From Actinernus sp. WN-2022 (taxonomy: Eukaryota; Cnidaria; Anthozoa; Actiniaria; Actinernidae): a stretch of 64,000 bases of DNA. Positions 1 to 15,100 of the stretch are shown here, one piece after another. Made by a program: the position numbers and the translations under genes. The notes under the pieces were generated by a model, which did no database searches, was not told the origin of the DNA, and worked only from the letters and a program-made list of their open reading frames with translations. Location of the stretch: positions 78,959,032 to 79,023,031 of the forward strand of contig JAOWCC010000936.1 of assembly GCA_030867875.1 (NCBI GenBank). Reading direction: 5' to 3'. Numbering within the stretch: the first letter of the stretch is position 1; every line of letters begins with the position of its first letter.

Positions 1-80
1 TTAGAACAAACCCACTGCATATGGCTTAAATTAGGAACTATGTAGTTGCTCAAGTTTATTGGTTTCTGTTTTCTATACAG

Positions 81-149
81 GATCTTACTACAGTGCAGAA
101 TCTACAGAAGAAGCATGGCATGATTGAGTCTGATATAATCACACATGTG
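81..149 (+). CDS. SPTAN1: Alpha-spectrin exon a1 (local residues 1–23)
   Basis: Preceded by TTCTATACAG and followed by GTAAGTG. It reads [17 protein letters not shown] in phase 0, the B-helix of about the 7th repeat. It is the first exon visible in the window. Confidence 0.93.
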
Positions 150-3100
150 GTAAGTGTAACTAGTACTAGTACTACACTACACTAGTACTACACTACACTA
201 CTGTACGTACTACTACACTAATAGACACTACGATACAATACAATAGTTTATTTACAGTCAGTAACATAGGGAGTGGTTGCTCAGTCTCCCAAGCCATAGG
301 CTCATATTACAGTGCTCTGTAAAATTAGATGAATAAACAATAAGAAATAAGTAAAATTAAATAAGTTAGAAGAGAATATGCATGTACAGTACCGCCTGAA
401 ATTATTGACGCATACGGACGCGGTCAAACCGCGTCCATTGACCGTGGTCGAGGTTTTATCGCGGCTAATTAACTTACTGCGGTCGAAAGTTGCAGCAAAA
501 AAATGCGGTCGTAACACAATAGTCTAACAACTGAGGAATGATTTATGATTTTTTTTCCCAATTTGCTTCCACACGCAGCTAAGGGAGATGAAATTAAATT
601 TTGCGACAATGATCGACTGCTGCCGACATTAAATAAAACCTTTAACTTCTCGGACTCTGCTCACTAATACACTGCAAAAGTTTGATGTGGTTTGTGCGAT
701 CTCATGCTTATTTAACAGACAACAAATTAAAACTGAATGGACTCAAACCATTTTTTGCACCAGGTGGAAACTGTTCAGATATGTAATTGAAGTAAGAACT
801 TTCAAAACGTTTCATTCTGTAAGCATCTCGATTTCTAAAAGAAAATTTGGTGTGATCTCAAAACAAAACAAACACTGTGGAGTAATTGATTATTCAAATC
901 AGTTCGCGGAAAATGTCACACTTCTGTGTCGCAGAATTCAAGGCTCAGACCTCATTACCTTTGAAAATGGAATAACATTAAATAAAAAGAACTCCAGAAT
1001 GTTCTGTTTAGTAGACGTTTACATCATTTGCCAGCAAAGTTGAGAAGCTTTGTGGTGATTTAAACTACAATACAATAAAATTACACTTCCCGCGAAGTTC
1101 GCAGCACTCTTGTGTGAAAAACCAGACAATCAGTCTCCACACAGTTGAAAGCACATGTCAACAGAGAATCTTCGTATCCAAAAACCTGGCTTCTTCAATT
1201 GAAAACATACGCAATTACTTCAACAAATGCTGAAGGATTGACAGATCTGAGTTGAAACTACGGAAGCTAAAGTTTATCAGATGAAGATTATTGAAGATTA
1301 TTGCTGTGTTAGTGAGCACGACTTGAAAAGTTTATTCCGAAGCATTTCTTGTTCTAGTCATTTTAAACACACAAATGGCTGTGCTAGCAAAGCGAGATTT
1401 GAGAAGCTTATTCCGAAGCGTTTCTTGTTCCAGTCTTCTTCTTCCATTTTGACTCACCTCCTCCACTATATAATGAAGATTATTGCAGTGTTAGTGAGCA
1501 TGACTTGAAAAGTTTATTCCGAAGCTTTCTTGTTCTATTCAGTTTTAACACACCCATGGCCATGCTAGCGAAGCGATACTTGAGAAGCGAGACTTGAAGC
1601 ATTTCTTGTTCGAGTCAGTTTTAACACACAAATGGCCATGAAGTGCCATTTTAAAGTTGTAATAATTTCGAACAGTACTGTATATTAAGTGGCCGTGGTA
1701 AAACTTCGGCCACACTGAGGTTTTACCGCGGTCGTTTCACGTGGTAAAGCTGTGGTAAATGTGTTAATAATTCCAGGCAGTACTGTATATATACTTACAT
1801 GTAAAGCTCATCATCTATCTCTGTTTCCAAACTACAATGTTCCTAGAAAATGGTGAAAATATCACAAAATAGAAGTAAATAAAAAAGTACTTACATGTAC
1901 ACAAAATAGTTACCAGTAATCAAACAAGGAAGCATTTAAAAGCATTGCCATGGTTACCTACTCTTCGTGCCAGAGATTGCTGCTCTCCTGGCTTGGATAC
2001 CTACATGTATATAAGGCACCTACCCGCCATGTTCTTCTATTGGCAATAAGTTTAAAAGTATTTACTATTATTAATAAACGTGTTTTTTTTCATATTTCAG
2101 GAGAAAATTGAAGCTGTAAATGCACAGGCAGATTTATTTGCCGAGGCAGACCATTTTGATGCTCCTGCAATTAAGACCAAGAAAGAGACTTTGACTTCTA
2201 GATATCAGGCCCTTCAGGTACTTCCGTGTGATCGTTGTCTTGAAAATTGTGATTTGTCATACTGTAAAGCATAGTCAGAGTATTAATGTTATTTACAGAG
2301 CAGATTTTATACGAGTGAGACAAAAATATGCACACATGTATGCCATACCATAACTCTGTAATTTGATTGGACCAGAATGGCATGCTGTACAGTAACCATG
2401 CTGCAAGTCGTCACTCATATGAAATCCACTCTAATTTTATTATCACTTCATGTAGTAGGATTACAAACATACAGCTCTGCTCGAAAGTGATGCAAGCAAA
2501 ATTTTACGGAAAACGTTATTTGTTTTTGTTTGACAGTTCAAATAAATTTCAAGCCAAGTCAATCAAAGTTTCAACGAAATTTCAATTAGCCTTTCAAAAT
2601 TTCTAGAATTTTTGAAAATGCGAATTCGAAAATTTGTTATGATTACGTAATCACTTGTACATTATTTAGACTGCTAGCAAGTCCCTTCTACTGCGCAATT
2701 TCTTAAGAATGGCTAAACATGGTTCCAGATGGCTAACGATGGCTAGACATGGTACACATACATGTAGTTGGCTGGGTCTGTATAGGGACTGCCCACTTTT
2801 TTGTAAGTTTTGTACTGACCGTGCTGTGAAAAGGATAATTCTTTTGACAGGATCATTTTTTGACACCTCCATCTCCTAATTACTCCCTATGGATGCGTGG
2901 GTCAGTCTCAGTTTTATTATTTGAGCATCAGTGCAGTAGTGACTGAAACCGCTAAAAACTAGTTCAGAATAAAAGGAAACAATGCTGTATTCTTTGGTTT
3001 ACATGATTATTGCAGACTTTGAAAATCACTGTTTAAGAATATAACAACTAGAACGTATCGTTCAAAAAACATTTTTAACTTTCCTAAGAAACCAGGAAGA

Positions 3101-6100
3101 AAATTCAAGATCAAGAATCAATGCGAAGTCTATATCTGCTGCTAAGTTAACAACAACAGTGGTATTTGCAACACCAAGTATTGGACAAACCTGAGAATCC
3201 TAATAGATTGAGAATCTGAACTGATTGTTGTCAATGAATTTGGCGAAATCTTGCACAAAGAGCGTTCACGTTATTGACAGTTTGACGCTAAGTTTAAACC
3301 AAGCATGGGGTGCTTAAGAATTAGCAGATTGCTGCAAATTTAGTGTTTCACCCTTAACCCTTTATGTCCCAAGAGTGCCATATGGCACTATTACTGGTTA
3401 CTTGCTTTGAGGGTTTAAATCTGACTAAGTTCAAATAGCAATGCCCTGAGATTCCTACACACCTTAATGTATAGATCAATGATCCTACTGAACTGCATTA
3501 GGCATATTAAAAATGAATAATTTCATCTAAATCCTCCTTTCTTTGCACAAGTTAACTATAGTTGACATTATTTCACTTCAGAAAAAGGGACTAAAATGAC
3601 AGTTACAGAAAAAAAAAATTCTCCTCAGATTCTAAATTTTCTCACAAAAATGCATATTTCACATAACATTTAGAGTTTCATGTTTGCACTAACCTCACTT
3701 TCTGTCTCCCAACACCTAAACTTGCCCAGAACCAAGCCATTCTGTCCACAAGCACTTCACAGCAAGCTTAATTCATCCAAAATGACTGCAAAGCATGCCG
3801 GGAAATCCAATCCACCGGCGGCATAGCACTCCCCCATCTTCATTCTTCAAAATATATACTAAGTCTAAAGCCATTTCGACCTAATACCTTCATATTGGAA
3901 TCAATGGCAAGTAAATATTGTCCAATATTCCAAAAAAGCTATGATAGGTGGCTCCAGACCCCCATTTATAAAGCCCACGCTAAAGTGACAGAAGACGTCC
4001 TGGCCCATTCACGAGTGGGAAATGAGGCTCTTTCTCTGGCACAATAAACTGGCACAATAAACTGGCACAAACTCGGTTCTTTGAGAAAGTGCTGATTGAA
4101 GCTCTCATCAGACTTAATGATGTCCTCCAGCACTCTATAAATGGTGAAAAAGGCTTTAATAAGCCTGAAATTCTCTGTATTCCTCCAAACAAACTTCCCG
4201 CCAGCTCCGTCAAGTAATCCACAACTGCTTTCAAAATGGCTGACAAAAAACCTCGAGCCCCCAGTAGTATAGGTCAGTTGAAAATTCTATGGTAACAGTG
4301 ACCAGTTTTCTTAGGGGGGAGGTTTTGTTGCAGTCTAGAATGAGTCAAAAATCAGTTAAAAGCCCTTGGGGCTTAAAGGGTTAAGGGGTTTTAACTGATT
4401 TTTGGCTCTTGCTAGAGAACCCTCACCCCCTAAGAAAACTGTAGTCACTGTTACCATGGAATTTTCAACTAACCTATAATACTGGGGGCATAAAGATTTT
4501 TGTCAGCCATTTTGGATATGTTGATGTCGGATTTCTATGGAGCTGGAGGAAAGTTTGTTTGGGGGAATGCAGAATTTAAGGCTTTTTAAAGCCTTTTTTA
4601 CCATTTATAGAGTGCTGGAAGACTTCATTAAGTCTGATAATGGCTTCAATCAGCACTTTCTCAAAGAACTGAGTCTGTGCATGGGTGTTTTGACTGAGAA
4701 AAGAGCCTTGTGTCTTGTTTGTAGGAATGGGCAATGATCTCTTCAGTCATCTTGCCGTAGTGCTTTATAAATGGATGTCTAGAGCCACCTATCATAGCTT
4801 TTTTGGAATATTGGACAGCATTTACTTGCCATTGATTCCAATATGAAGCTATTTATTAGGTTGAAATGGCTTTAGACTTAGTATATATTTTGAAGAATGA
4901 AGATGGGGGAGTGCCATGCTGCGGTTCAATGGATTTCCAGGCATGCTTTGTGGTGAGAGTGGTTGAATTTAGCTTGCAGTGAAGTACTTACGGAATGGAT
5001 GGCTTGGTGCTGGGCAAATTCAATTATCCAGAGACAGAAACTGAGGTTAGTGCAAACTTGAATGTGAAACATACATTTTTGTAAGAAAATTTAGAATCTG
5101 AGGAGAACTATTTTTTCTGTAAGTGAAATAATGTTAACTATAGTTAACTTATGCAAAGAAAGGAGGATTTAGATGAAATTATTCATTAATATGCCTAATG
5201 CAGTTCAATAGGATCATTTGTCTATACATTAAGGTGTGTGGGAATCTCAGGGCCTTGCTCTTTGAACTTAGTCAGACTTAAACCCTCAAAGCAAGTAACC
5301 AGTAATAGTGCCATATGGCACCATCAGGTGCGAAAGGGTTAAGTCAGGCGATTTTGAAACTCATTTTAGGGCAGCAATCTCTAGTATTAAACTGTTTCAC
5401 TTGCATGAACTGTGACTACCGACTCGAGTGATTTTGACGAGCCGCTAGCACTCTATTAAGTTTAAAGACATTATTAAGTTTAAAGACCCTGGGAAAGGTA
5501 GGCCAAAAACATGAAAATAAATAAAATATTCAGGGCTCTAAAGTGTTCTTATGTACATTAGTGGTACAAGTCAATCGTTAATTGTCAACTTGTAAACATG
5601 GAAAAACCTAACAGTTTTAGGACAGGGTCAGGGCAGCTTTTGGAACAGTTCCGAGATTTGCTTGAACTAGCTTCTGCCATGAACCTTTGTTTAAGTATAT
5701 TTAGTATATTTATATTTACCTCCATCACTCATGGCTGTATAAGTGGAAACGTTTAAACATTGAGTTTTATTCCCAACACATTTTAAATTTTAAACATTAT
5801 GTTCAAAGCTGTCCCACAGTCATTTGTATGCAAATCAAGTGGTTTCACGATATTCATGCCAGGCTATAAAATTATCTTGGTGGACATTAGAGACCCATTA
5901 GAAGACAGACATTTCCCCCTGGAAATTAGTAGAATAGATTGCTTTTGGTTTTGACTGTAAAACACATTTGTTTGGGTCATACTCTAACTAAAATATGAAA
6001 AAGTCCAGTAAATGCGGACAGGCAAACAAACTTAAGAATGGCGTAAATTTGTTTCGACTAATTGTATTTGCAGTTTACGAGTAACGTTCAGACACAGTAA

Positions 6101-9100
6101 GCAAACAAAAGTTTCGAGTTTCTGACATCTTCCTGTACATTTAGAGCAAAATTTCTTTTCAAAATTTCAAATGGTAAAATTTCGCATTAGCGAATTTTCA
6201 TAGTGAAGGATGAAATCTCATGCAGTACCAGACAAAAATAAGTTTAGAACTTTCAAATATTTTTCGAAAGATGCAAAATTTCATTATATTTCGTTGAAAA
6301 GCTTTGAATTTCGCTTGCATTACTTTCGAGCAGAACTGTACCGGTATGTCACACAACTGTCTTTTCAGCTTATAATGTGTATGTTACTACAAAAAGTGTG
6401 TAGCATTAACAGTTACATGGCATGGTTTTTAGAAAATCAAAACATTTACATGTACTATATTAGATATTAATTTTCATCATGTTGTTATTCACTTCCTTTT
6501 AGGCTCCCTTACAAGCTCGCAAGGATAAACTGCAAAATGCTGCTAGGCTTCGACAATTCTTACATGATGTTGAAGATGAGGAGGTCTGGATCAGAGAGAA
6601 GGAACCTATTGCATCATCAACTAACACTGGTAAATGAACTTTTTTCTTCACTAGTTGCACACTAACACTGATTATGTTGTGTGGGAGTGGCATACTTGTT
6701 AAGCGCTTTGCCTCTCACCCCTGTGGCCCAGATTCGAGCCTGGATGCCGTACCATACAGTTCATTGGTATCTCACCCTTGCACCAAGGGTTTTTCTCCAG
6801 GTTCTCTGGTTTCTCTCCTTCCACAAATTGTGGTTGTTTCAGGTCCTATTAGAAATTCAGAGTGTTTTTTCCTGTTTTTCTCACCCCAGACATACAAGCA
6901 CCTGTTCTTTCCAATTGTTAAAGAGGGTTCTCTAAATGAAACTATATGTAATTGTTATCCAGATTTGCAGACACATTATATAGTTAGGGTGAATAGGTTT
7001 CATTGCTGCAGATGGGAAAGTAAATAATTTAAGCAGCTGATGATTTGAGGATTTGAATACTTTCTAAAGTAAACAGGCTGATCTTCTCTGTGAACAATGA
7101 TCAGTCTCTCAGTCTTTCATAGTGCTCTCAAAAAGCTTTTAGCAATCAGTAAAATCAGATTGAGCAATTAAGCTAGTGATATGGTTAGGATCAATAATAC
7201 AAATAAGAGCAACAAGTATTTGTTTGATCTGCAAAGTAGTGTGAAATCATGTTTGTTTATAAGTCTTAAACATTGTACAGGGAGAATAATGACTGGAGAA
7301 TTCTCAATATTGTAACTAATTTTATCTTCTGTATTTCTTATATAGGAAAAGATCTTACTGGAGCTCAGAATCTGTCTAAGAAACACCATGCTCTCATGGT
7401 AAGCAAATAAAAAAAAATTGTTACAAATTAGTTTTGAGCTGTGTTGGTAGGTGTGCCAGAACTTAATTCCCATTGTAACTCTGCATAATAAGCTTTAAAT
7501 TTCTTGTATAATTTGCAGACTGAGATTGCTGGACATGAGCCTCGCATCAAAGTTGTGCAGGAAACTGGACTACAAATGGTGAACGAAGGTACTTTTGAAC
7601 AAACCAGTTCCTGCTGAATTACGTTTTCTGTATATAAATGGCTGTTTTACTGTGCGACAACGAGAACCGATCACATTACAGAAGAAAACAAAGCATTCCA
7701 ACTTATTGTTACTAGAGCTAATCAGTGTTGAGTGCAAGACATTAAAGTGCCTATCACCCTTTTGCAATTTTGATAACTTATGAACCTCCGAAACGTTTTG
7801 AGTACTTCTGTGAAGAAAGTTTTGGTTTAAAGTGAATACTTTATGTTCTACGCTTGTTTGAAATCGTGTAAATGTGACCTTTCCTGACCCATGACCGCGT
7901 AAGTAAAAGCCTGGGTCGAAACCTGGGTAGACGTCATCTCATTAATGCATTATTCTCCATGGCGCCTTTTTATCACAACAACATCGATGCATAGAAAATA
8001 TACACAGTTTTTGAGTTGTTAGTAAAGAAAAAAGTCATTTTAGTCAACATGTTAAGTATTTCTTCACATGATTGCAAAGCCGAATTAATTATATGACGTC
8101 AAGATGACGTCTACCCAGGTTTCGACCCAGGCTTTTACTTACGCGGTCATGGGTCAGGAAAGGTCACATTTACACGATTTCAAACAAGCGTAGAACATAA
8201 AGTAATCACTTTAAACCAAAACTTTCTTCACAGAAGTACTCAAAACGTTTCGGAGGTTCATAAGTTATCAAAATTGCAAAAGGGTGATAGGCACTTTAAC
8301 ATTTCAACTGATGGTTACTAGAGCTAATCAGTGTTGAGTGCAAGACATTAACATTTCAACTGATGGTTACTAGAGCTACATGTACATGTAATCAGTGTTG
8401 AGTGCAAGACATTAACATTTCAACTTGCTCAAGCTTTGATCTGGTGAAAGGCAAATTTAGTGGATGAAGAAAATCGTGTGGAATATTTATTTTCGTTTTG
8501 TAATGTGTTTAGTTCTCATTGTCTAAGTGGCCCTGGTTTCAGTAATTGCACTGTCACTGGTCATCTACACATATATGTGCCAACAATATACCATAAAAGA
8601 AACAAGCTGTCTTTGATGTAAGGTACCATTATACATCATTCCCACATGGACCGAAAAATTGAAGCATAGCTGGTTTTGAATACTTTTAAGCCATAAGAAG
8701 AACATGAAGTTTATTTCGTACCATTTTTTTAAAGGAAAACAATACTAAGTAAGAGGAAAATATGAAGGTACAGGCTATCTGTAATAGCTGTATTGGCTAT
8801 TTGAGACATATAACCATAATAAATAAGGTAGATAGGTAGCCTACTCTACATGTAACTAACACACATATAATAATAATGGAAAGACAGTCTAAATATCTTA
8901 TTAAACAGTATTTTCCCTTTACATTCAACCCAAGATCTTAATAACTGATTACAAGTATTTAAAAACATTTAAACTTCTTTGCTCGGTCCATACTATAAGT
9001 TATGGTTCCTCTTTTTTTCGCCTTTTGTATGGCCCACACACTTCAGGCATGGGGAAAACTTGGTCCATAACGTTAGGGTACAGTCCTTGTGCTTGTTTAA

Positions 9101-12100
9101 TAAGAGGTATTTATTTATGTTGTATTTTCATAAAAATTATTCTGTTATGAAGGGCATTTTGCTTCTGATGAGATTAACGATAAGATGGATGAGCTGGAGC
9201 AGAAGTGGAATGACCTCAAGGTGTGTCTATTGATTGTAATGCAGTGCTAGGATTCTTTACTGGAATATGTATATACATGTATGTACCTTCAGTACAGTTG
9301 TTCTCAGCAGTAAATAACTCATTACCAGGAGATAGTTATCTTGTTCCAGTTCATGTAGATGTCATTTTGATGTGAGTTGTCGTTCCTCTTTTGATGCACA
9401 AATGACGTCAAAATGTGGCAAGATCAAAGAAGTATGCCACAAGACTCAGTGAAGTGGCATGGCTATTGTTCTCGTCACATGTGTGCATCTGAAAGAGGAC
9501 AGATGCACAGCAAAATGACATCTATTTTTAATACTATAATTAGCCAAAAAGGCAGCTAAGAAATTATTTTGTGCAAAATGTGTTGTCATCTCTGCATCTG
9601 TACTCTAATAACACATGTCGACCAATCAGAGCAGATTTCACACAGTTTCTGGTATAATTTTGTTTAGAACAAAGCCACTCTCTTCTTTACCCATTAGGAC
9701 AAAACCAACTTTCTATTATTTTTTTATCTGTAGGACAAAGCCAATGTACGTAAGGGTCACCTGGATGACTCACTCCAGTCTCATCAGTACCTTGCCGATG
9801 TCAACGAGGCAGATTCGTGGTTGATGGAGAAGGAACCCATTGTTACCAGTGATGACTATGGCAAGGATGAAGACAGTGCACAGGTAAAAACATTGCTCAT
9901 TAAACTCATCACCAATAGATGAACTTGGGTAGTAGGTGCTCTGGTATCCATGGCAACCCTGTCATAATTCACCACATGGCACTTGTCACACTGAAGATTC
10001 AGTGGAGTCCTTAACTGTACATGTACCATTAGGGAGGGAAGGATGGTGACACAATTATCAGCTGTTTAACTCAAAGCAAAGCAATTGGTGTCCTGCAATA
10101 ATCAGCTAGAATGCTATGAATGTTGATGCCCAAACAATGGACAAAAGGCCTCCTGCAAAATTCTTGGGACACCGCACATAACTTTTAGGGAAGACTGCTG
10201 ACCAGCATTGTCTTGAGGTTAACTTTGCCAACATTTATCCACATTAAATTTAGAAAGCAGAAAGTAGGAGAGCTTGAAATCTTGCAGGAAGATAACATAT
10301 GTCAAATCTAGAAATTGCTGAAGATGGAACATGTTTTTGCTGTCCAATTAATGCTTTCTTGTTTCAAAGCACTTGTTTCATCATCTGTTTTATTTAGGAG
10401 ATTGTATAACTAACAACCCTCTTATTGCAGGCAATGCTCAAGAAACATGAAGCCATAATGTCCGATCTGGAGGCTTATGGGACTGTCATTGATGGTCTGA
10501 GAGACCAAAGCAAGGAGTGCAAGGTAGTTTGATCTTGATGCATGGAAAGCCATTTTTTTACAGCAACTGCTCAGTATCTCATTTTCTGATTATCTGATTG
10601 CCATTGGAAATAAGAGGACATACCACGGTAGATTACTTGATTGCTTGCACAAGATTGATTGCATAATAGCATGCGCTAGAATCACTTTCCCCACAATAAT
10701 ATTGACCTTGTCTTCTTGGCCCTGCTCCCTTCACTGTTTTTAGTTTGTTGTTGTAAACAAACAATGTTACAATAGTTTACTGCATGGTAAATAAGATGGT
10801 AAAGTATCTAAATTTGTTAAGTTCAGGTCATACTATTCTTGTTCATTAACAATCTACCAGGTATATCATTGTGTACCCTGCTACACAGTGATTCCTTCCC
10901 TTCCTTTTACTGAGAGAAGAGAGAAAGGAATCTCATGCAACCGGCAGCTTTTCTATCAAGCATGCACAAGTGTACGTCATACATTGATGTCACTTCCTCT
11001 CGGTATATCGAAACAAAAGAAAGTCTTGTAAAGAAGACGACAAGAACTGTTTTACTGCCAAAGTGGGAGATCAAAACTTTATTTAGTAGCTCAAAAGTAC
11101 ATGTACTTAGTTCACAAGAAAGTCTATTGTGTTCACCATTTGAAAATAGACAAAAATCAACCAAAATATGCAACATGTTCTAATGTTATGTTCAAACCTG
11201 TGTTCTGTTGGCAGTATGGCAAACACTTCTCCTGAGACAAAGTGGTGCAGAGCTTGAGTTTGGTGGATGGATACCTTTCGCATTCCAATGTTTTCTGGAC
11301 CCGATATCACCTTCTCAATAATTGAAGGGCTGAGTGCAAAAAGGGCATAAGTGACTCCTGGTCACATTCTAAACTCTCCTTCAATTTCTTTGTTTTCTAA
11401 GGGAGAATTTAGAACGTGATCAAGAGTCACTTATATCATTTTTGTACACAGCCCTTCAATTGACCTTTACACACCTCCGAGCAAAATCTTATAACCGAAC
11501 ACACACAACAGGATATGATCAGCCAACTCATAAATGGCCAGCATTTGAACTCAACGTGACATGCATAAAATTTAAACCAATCATAAACTGTTTCCTGTCA
11601 GTTGTGGATGGCGGCTGTCAGTTGCATGCAGTTGTTCCTTTCTCTCCCTCTCTCTTCCTTTCGTCGAGAGAGGGAGGGAGGGGGAGGGAGAGGAAGGTAG
11701 AAGGAATGTCAGTCTAGCAGGGTAATCGTTGTGTGAGAAGAAAATATATTTTAGTCTTAAGAAGCTGGAGAAAAGGTACAAATCTTCAGATAGTCCTGTT
11801 TTTCAAGACTACTGGTAATAATGTTTTACTGATTATTCACAAGCAAATACTTATTCTTAAAGACTGTCCTTGCATTTTATCAATTACTGATTATTTTACT
11901 TTCCTCTAGACTGTCTCACCAGCAACAGACATATCAGACAAGGAATGTGTAGTTGCCCTGTATGACTACCAAGAGAAGACAGCCAGGGAGGTCTCCATGC
12001 AGAAAGGAGACATTCTAACTCTTCTAAACTCCACAAACAAGGTACTTGGTTAGCTATGTATGGAATTATTTGGTTGACACTAGAGCAAAAAAAAGCCCTA

Positions 12101-15100
12101 TTACCTTCCAACTAAAATCATGTCTCTGTCATAGGAATCTCTTGTATTTTTTTGTTGTTGTTCTGTTTACCACTCAAAGGTGGACAGAGAACCTCAATAG
12201 GGCTTAAAGCCCCTTCTAAGGAGGTTTCTGAGGGCCTACAATTTCTCGTCCTTATCCGAGAAGACGTGAAGGTCTAACCATTTGCAGTTCAGTCACAAAG
12301 GCAGCACCATGTACTCAGTTATTTTAAGACCAATAATTTCACATAATATTAAAGAATGTAGACTAATCATCATGCTTTGCATGCTATGGCTGCCATTTTC
12401 TCACAGTTGAAAAGTCAGTTTTGTAGAAAAAAGAAATTGGCTGCACAAGTACTTGGATTTTTATGCCTTTTGGAAAACATGCTGAGTCGTTCTGTCATAA
12501 AATTCAATGTTTTTAATCTAGAACAAAACACCCTATTGACATGAACATTTCTAGATGCCTAGCAGATATACAAATAACAGATTTGTAGGACTTATTGTTT
12601 AGAAATTATATTTTTGAGGACAAGAATTTCCATTAATAGTAACGCTACGCTTGATTTACTAGGACTGGTGGAAAGTGGAAACCAATGATCGCCAAGGCTT
12701 CGTTCCAGCAGCATATGTGAAAAGAATTGACTCCCACAAGGCATCACAGGAGCTCCTTTCACAAGTCCCTGAAGTCGACTCTGTTGCTCAGAAGCAGCAA
12801 GCTTTGGATGAAAAGTATGTTCCTTCTCTTTGTTATGCATAACCAGCACCTGGTAATCTTTCAGAGGACAACCTTTTCTTTAAATATGTCATGTCAAGAC
12901 AATCAAAGGCCTGCCTTCCATTCTCTGTGGCTACGAGAGTCCCAGTACAAAAACCAGCCACACCAGCAATATTTATTGTTTATTATTCTGAATATATTAC
13001 CTGGAAGCATTTCAGAGACAAAGTAAGCCTGTGTGTATATTCCCTTTCTAGATATGATGATATGATGGTAAAAGGAGAGGAAAGGAGGAAGAAGCTAGAG
13101 GACTCCATCCATAGATACACACTCCTGAGAGAAGCTCATGAGCTGGAATCCTGGATCAATGACAAGGTATGATGAAGTAATTACCTTAGAATGTTGTTAA
13201 AAATAGCATGAAGTCTTGCAAGTTTGTAATGCATGCTTTGCTTACCTCATTTACCACATCTTCATACCCCAAGATTTATAAGAAAGTACATGATTGAGCA
13301 CCAAGCATTTTTGCTGCATATCTTTTGTTGTTGTCGCTGTTGTATGCCAGTTATCTTTTACATTAAATAACCAATTGTTAAAAACAAACATTTCCACAAA
13401 TAGGAAGCAATTGTGACGTCAGAGGATGTTGGCAAGGATTATGAACACGTTGAAGCCATGCAAAAGAAGTTTGACGACTTCCAAAAGGTAAGATACTATT
13501 TATATTGCTTCTATATGTTGAATTAATACATTATTTGACAGTCTGCTTGTTTTCATTAGGTAAGACTCACTAGACATGTATTCAACAAATAGATGTCAGT
13601 TAGCTATGTATCAACCTCGTGACCAGGGTCTTCTCTCGGAGTAGCCGCCATCTTGGATCTGACCGAGAAGACCCTGGTCACGAGGTTGGCTATGTATCTG
13701 TCATCTTTGTGATGCAGTCACAGGGTTCCCACGGTCAGGGAAAACCTTTGTTTTCAAGGTCAGGAAATTGTCAGGGAATTTAGGATTTGGTCAGGGAAAT
13801 CCAAAATTTCAATGAAAAGTCAGGGAATTTTATTTTCAAGCTTCACTTGTCTATTTTTGGGGCTATTTTGTTCAATGTTGCTGTCCAAAAATAGCGATTG
13901 AATATTTGGGAGGAAAATGTGCGCTGGAGGTCAGTGAAAAATGGTTTTGGTCAGTGAAAAGTCAGTGAATTGTCAGGAATTTTTCCCCTGCAAATGCGTG
14001 GGAACCCTGTACGAATGGCGTGACTGATGTTCTTGTCCCTTTGTAACAACATCTGTAAGAGGACAGACCCACGGCAGAATGACATACAATGACATTTGAT
14101 TTATATAGTAATTAGCGGAAAAAGGGTACACACGATTTTGTCCAAACCATGACGTCATTTGTGCATCTGTACTCTGATAACACATGGCTGCCAACCAATC
14201 AGAGTGTGTGTTTTGCGCTGTTTACTGTATATAGGATTATTTCACGTGGATTACGAGTTTTATGCACTATGGTTTTGTTTCAGGACATGTCAGCCAATGA
14301 AGTACGTATCCGTGAGTTAACTATTCTTTCCGAGAGGTTGAAGGAAGAACATTACACTGAGTATGAGATGATCCACGAGATGATTGAGAAACTAACCCAG
14401 AAATGGACAGACCTGAATCGCATGTCTGAGCAGCGGAAGGAGAACCTTGACAATGCACAGGAAATCCAGAAATTCCACAGGTAAGTTATGCATAGCATGC
14501 ATTGTCACATATAGTATACATATGTTTATAACAAATGGCAGTGTGTCTGGGTATTTCTAGAATCCAAAATTCTAAGAGAGTATACCAGACCGTTAGTCAG
14601 TCAGCAGTAACAAAAGAAAACATCATGTTATGGTGTACTTGTGTTGTTTTGCAATTAAAATGCAGCGACGTTAGGATTTGAATATATACATATGTGCCAT
14701 TCCAGACATTCCTTTCTGGTGAGATGGGGAGTACTTTTTTTGGAGGGGGTTACTACTTAAATGGCACTTTTTTTATTAACATTGCCTTGCTCTCCAGGGA
14801 TGCTGATGACACCAAGGCATGGATCTCAGAGAAGGATACAGCACTGTCTTCATCTGATTATGGACGAGATCTGGCCAGTGTTCAGGCTCTGCAAAGGAAG
14901 CATGATGTGTTGGAGAGGGACTTGGCTGCTCTGGAAGAGAAGGTGCGTTTACAAAAACATTAAATAAGCCTTGAACTTAACTCTTTCGGGTCTGATAGTG
15001 TGTGAGCTCAATTGGTGAAATCCTGAGTGCGAACCAAACCCTCCCCACTCAGTTCAAGTTTGGCTAGCCCGGGGTAGTTAAATACTGCTGACGTCTTAAG

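Noticed and set aside
687..1043. 118-codon plus-strand frame
   Set aside because: It lies inside the TA-flanked element but shows no transposase motif, and composition is like the surrounding intron.
3980..4737. Frames in both arms of the 2-kb palindrome
   Set aside because: They mirror each other because the arms are inverted copies; no domain was recognised.
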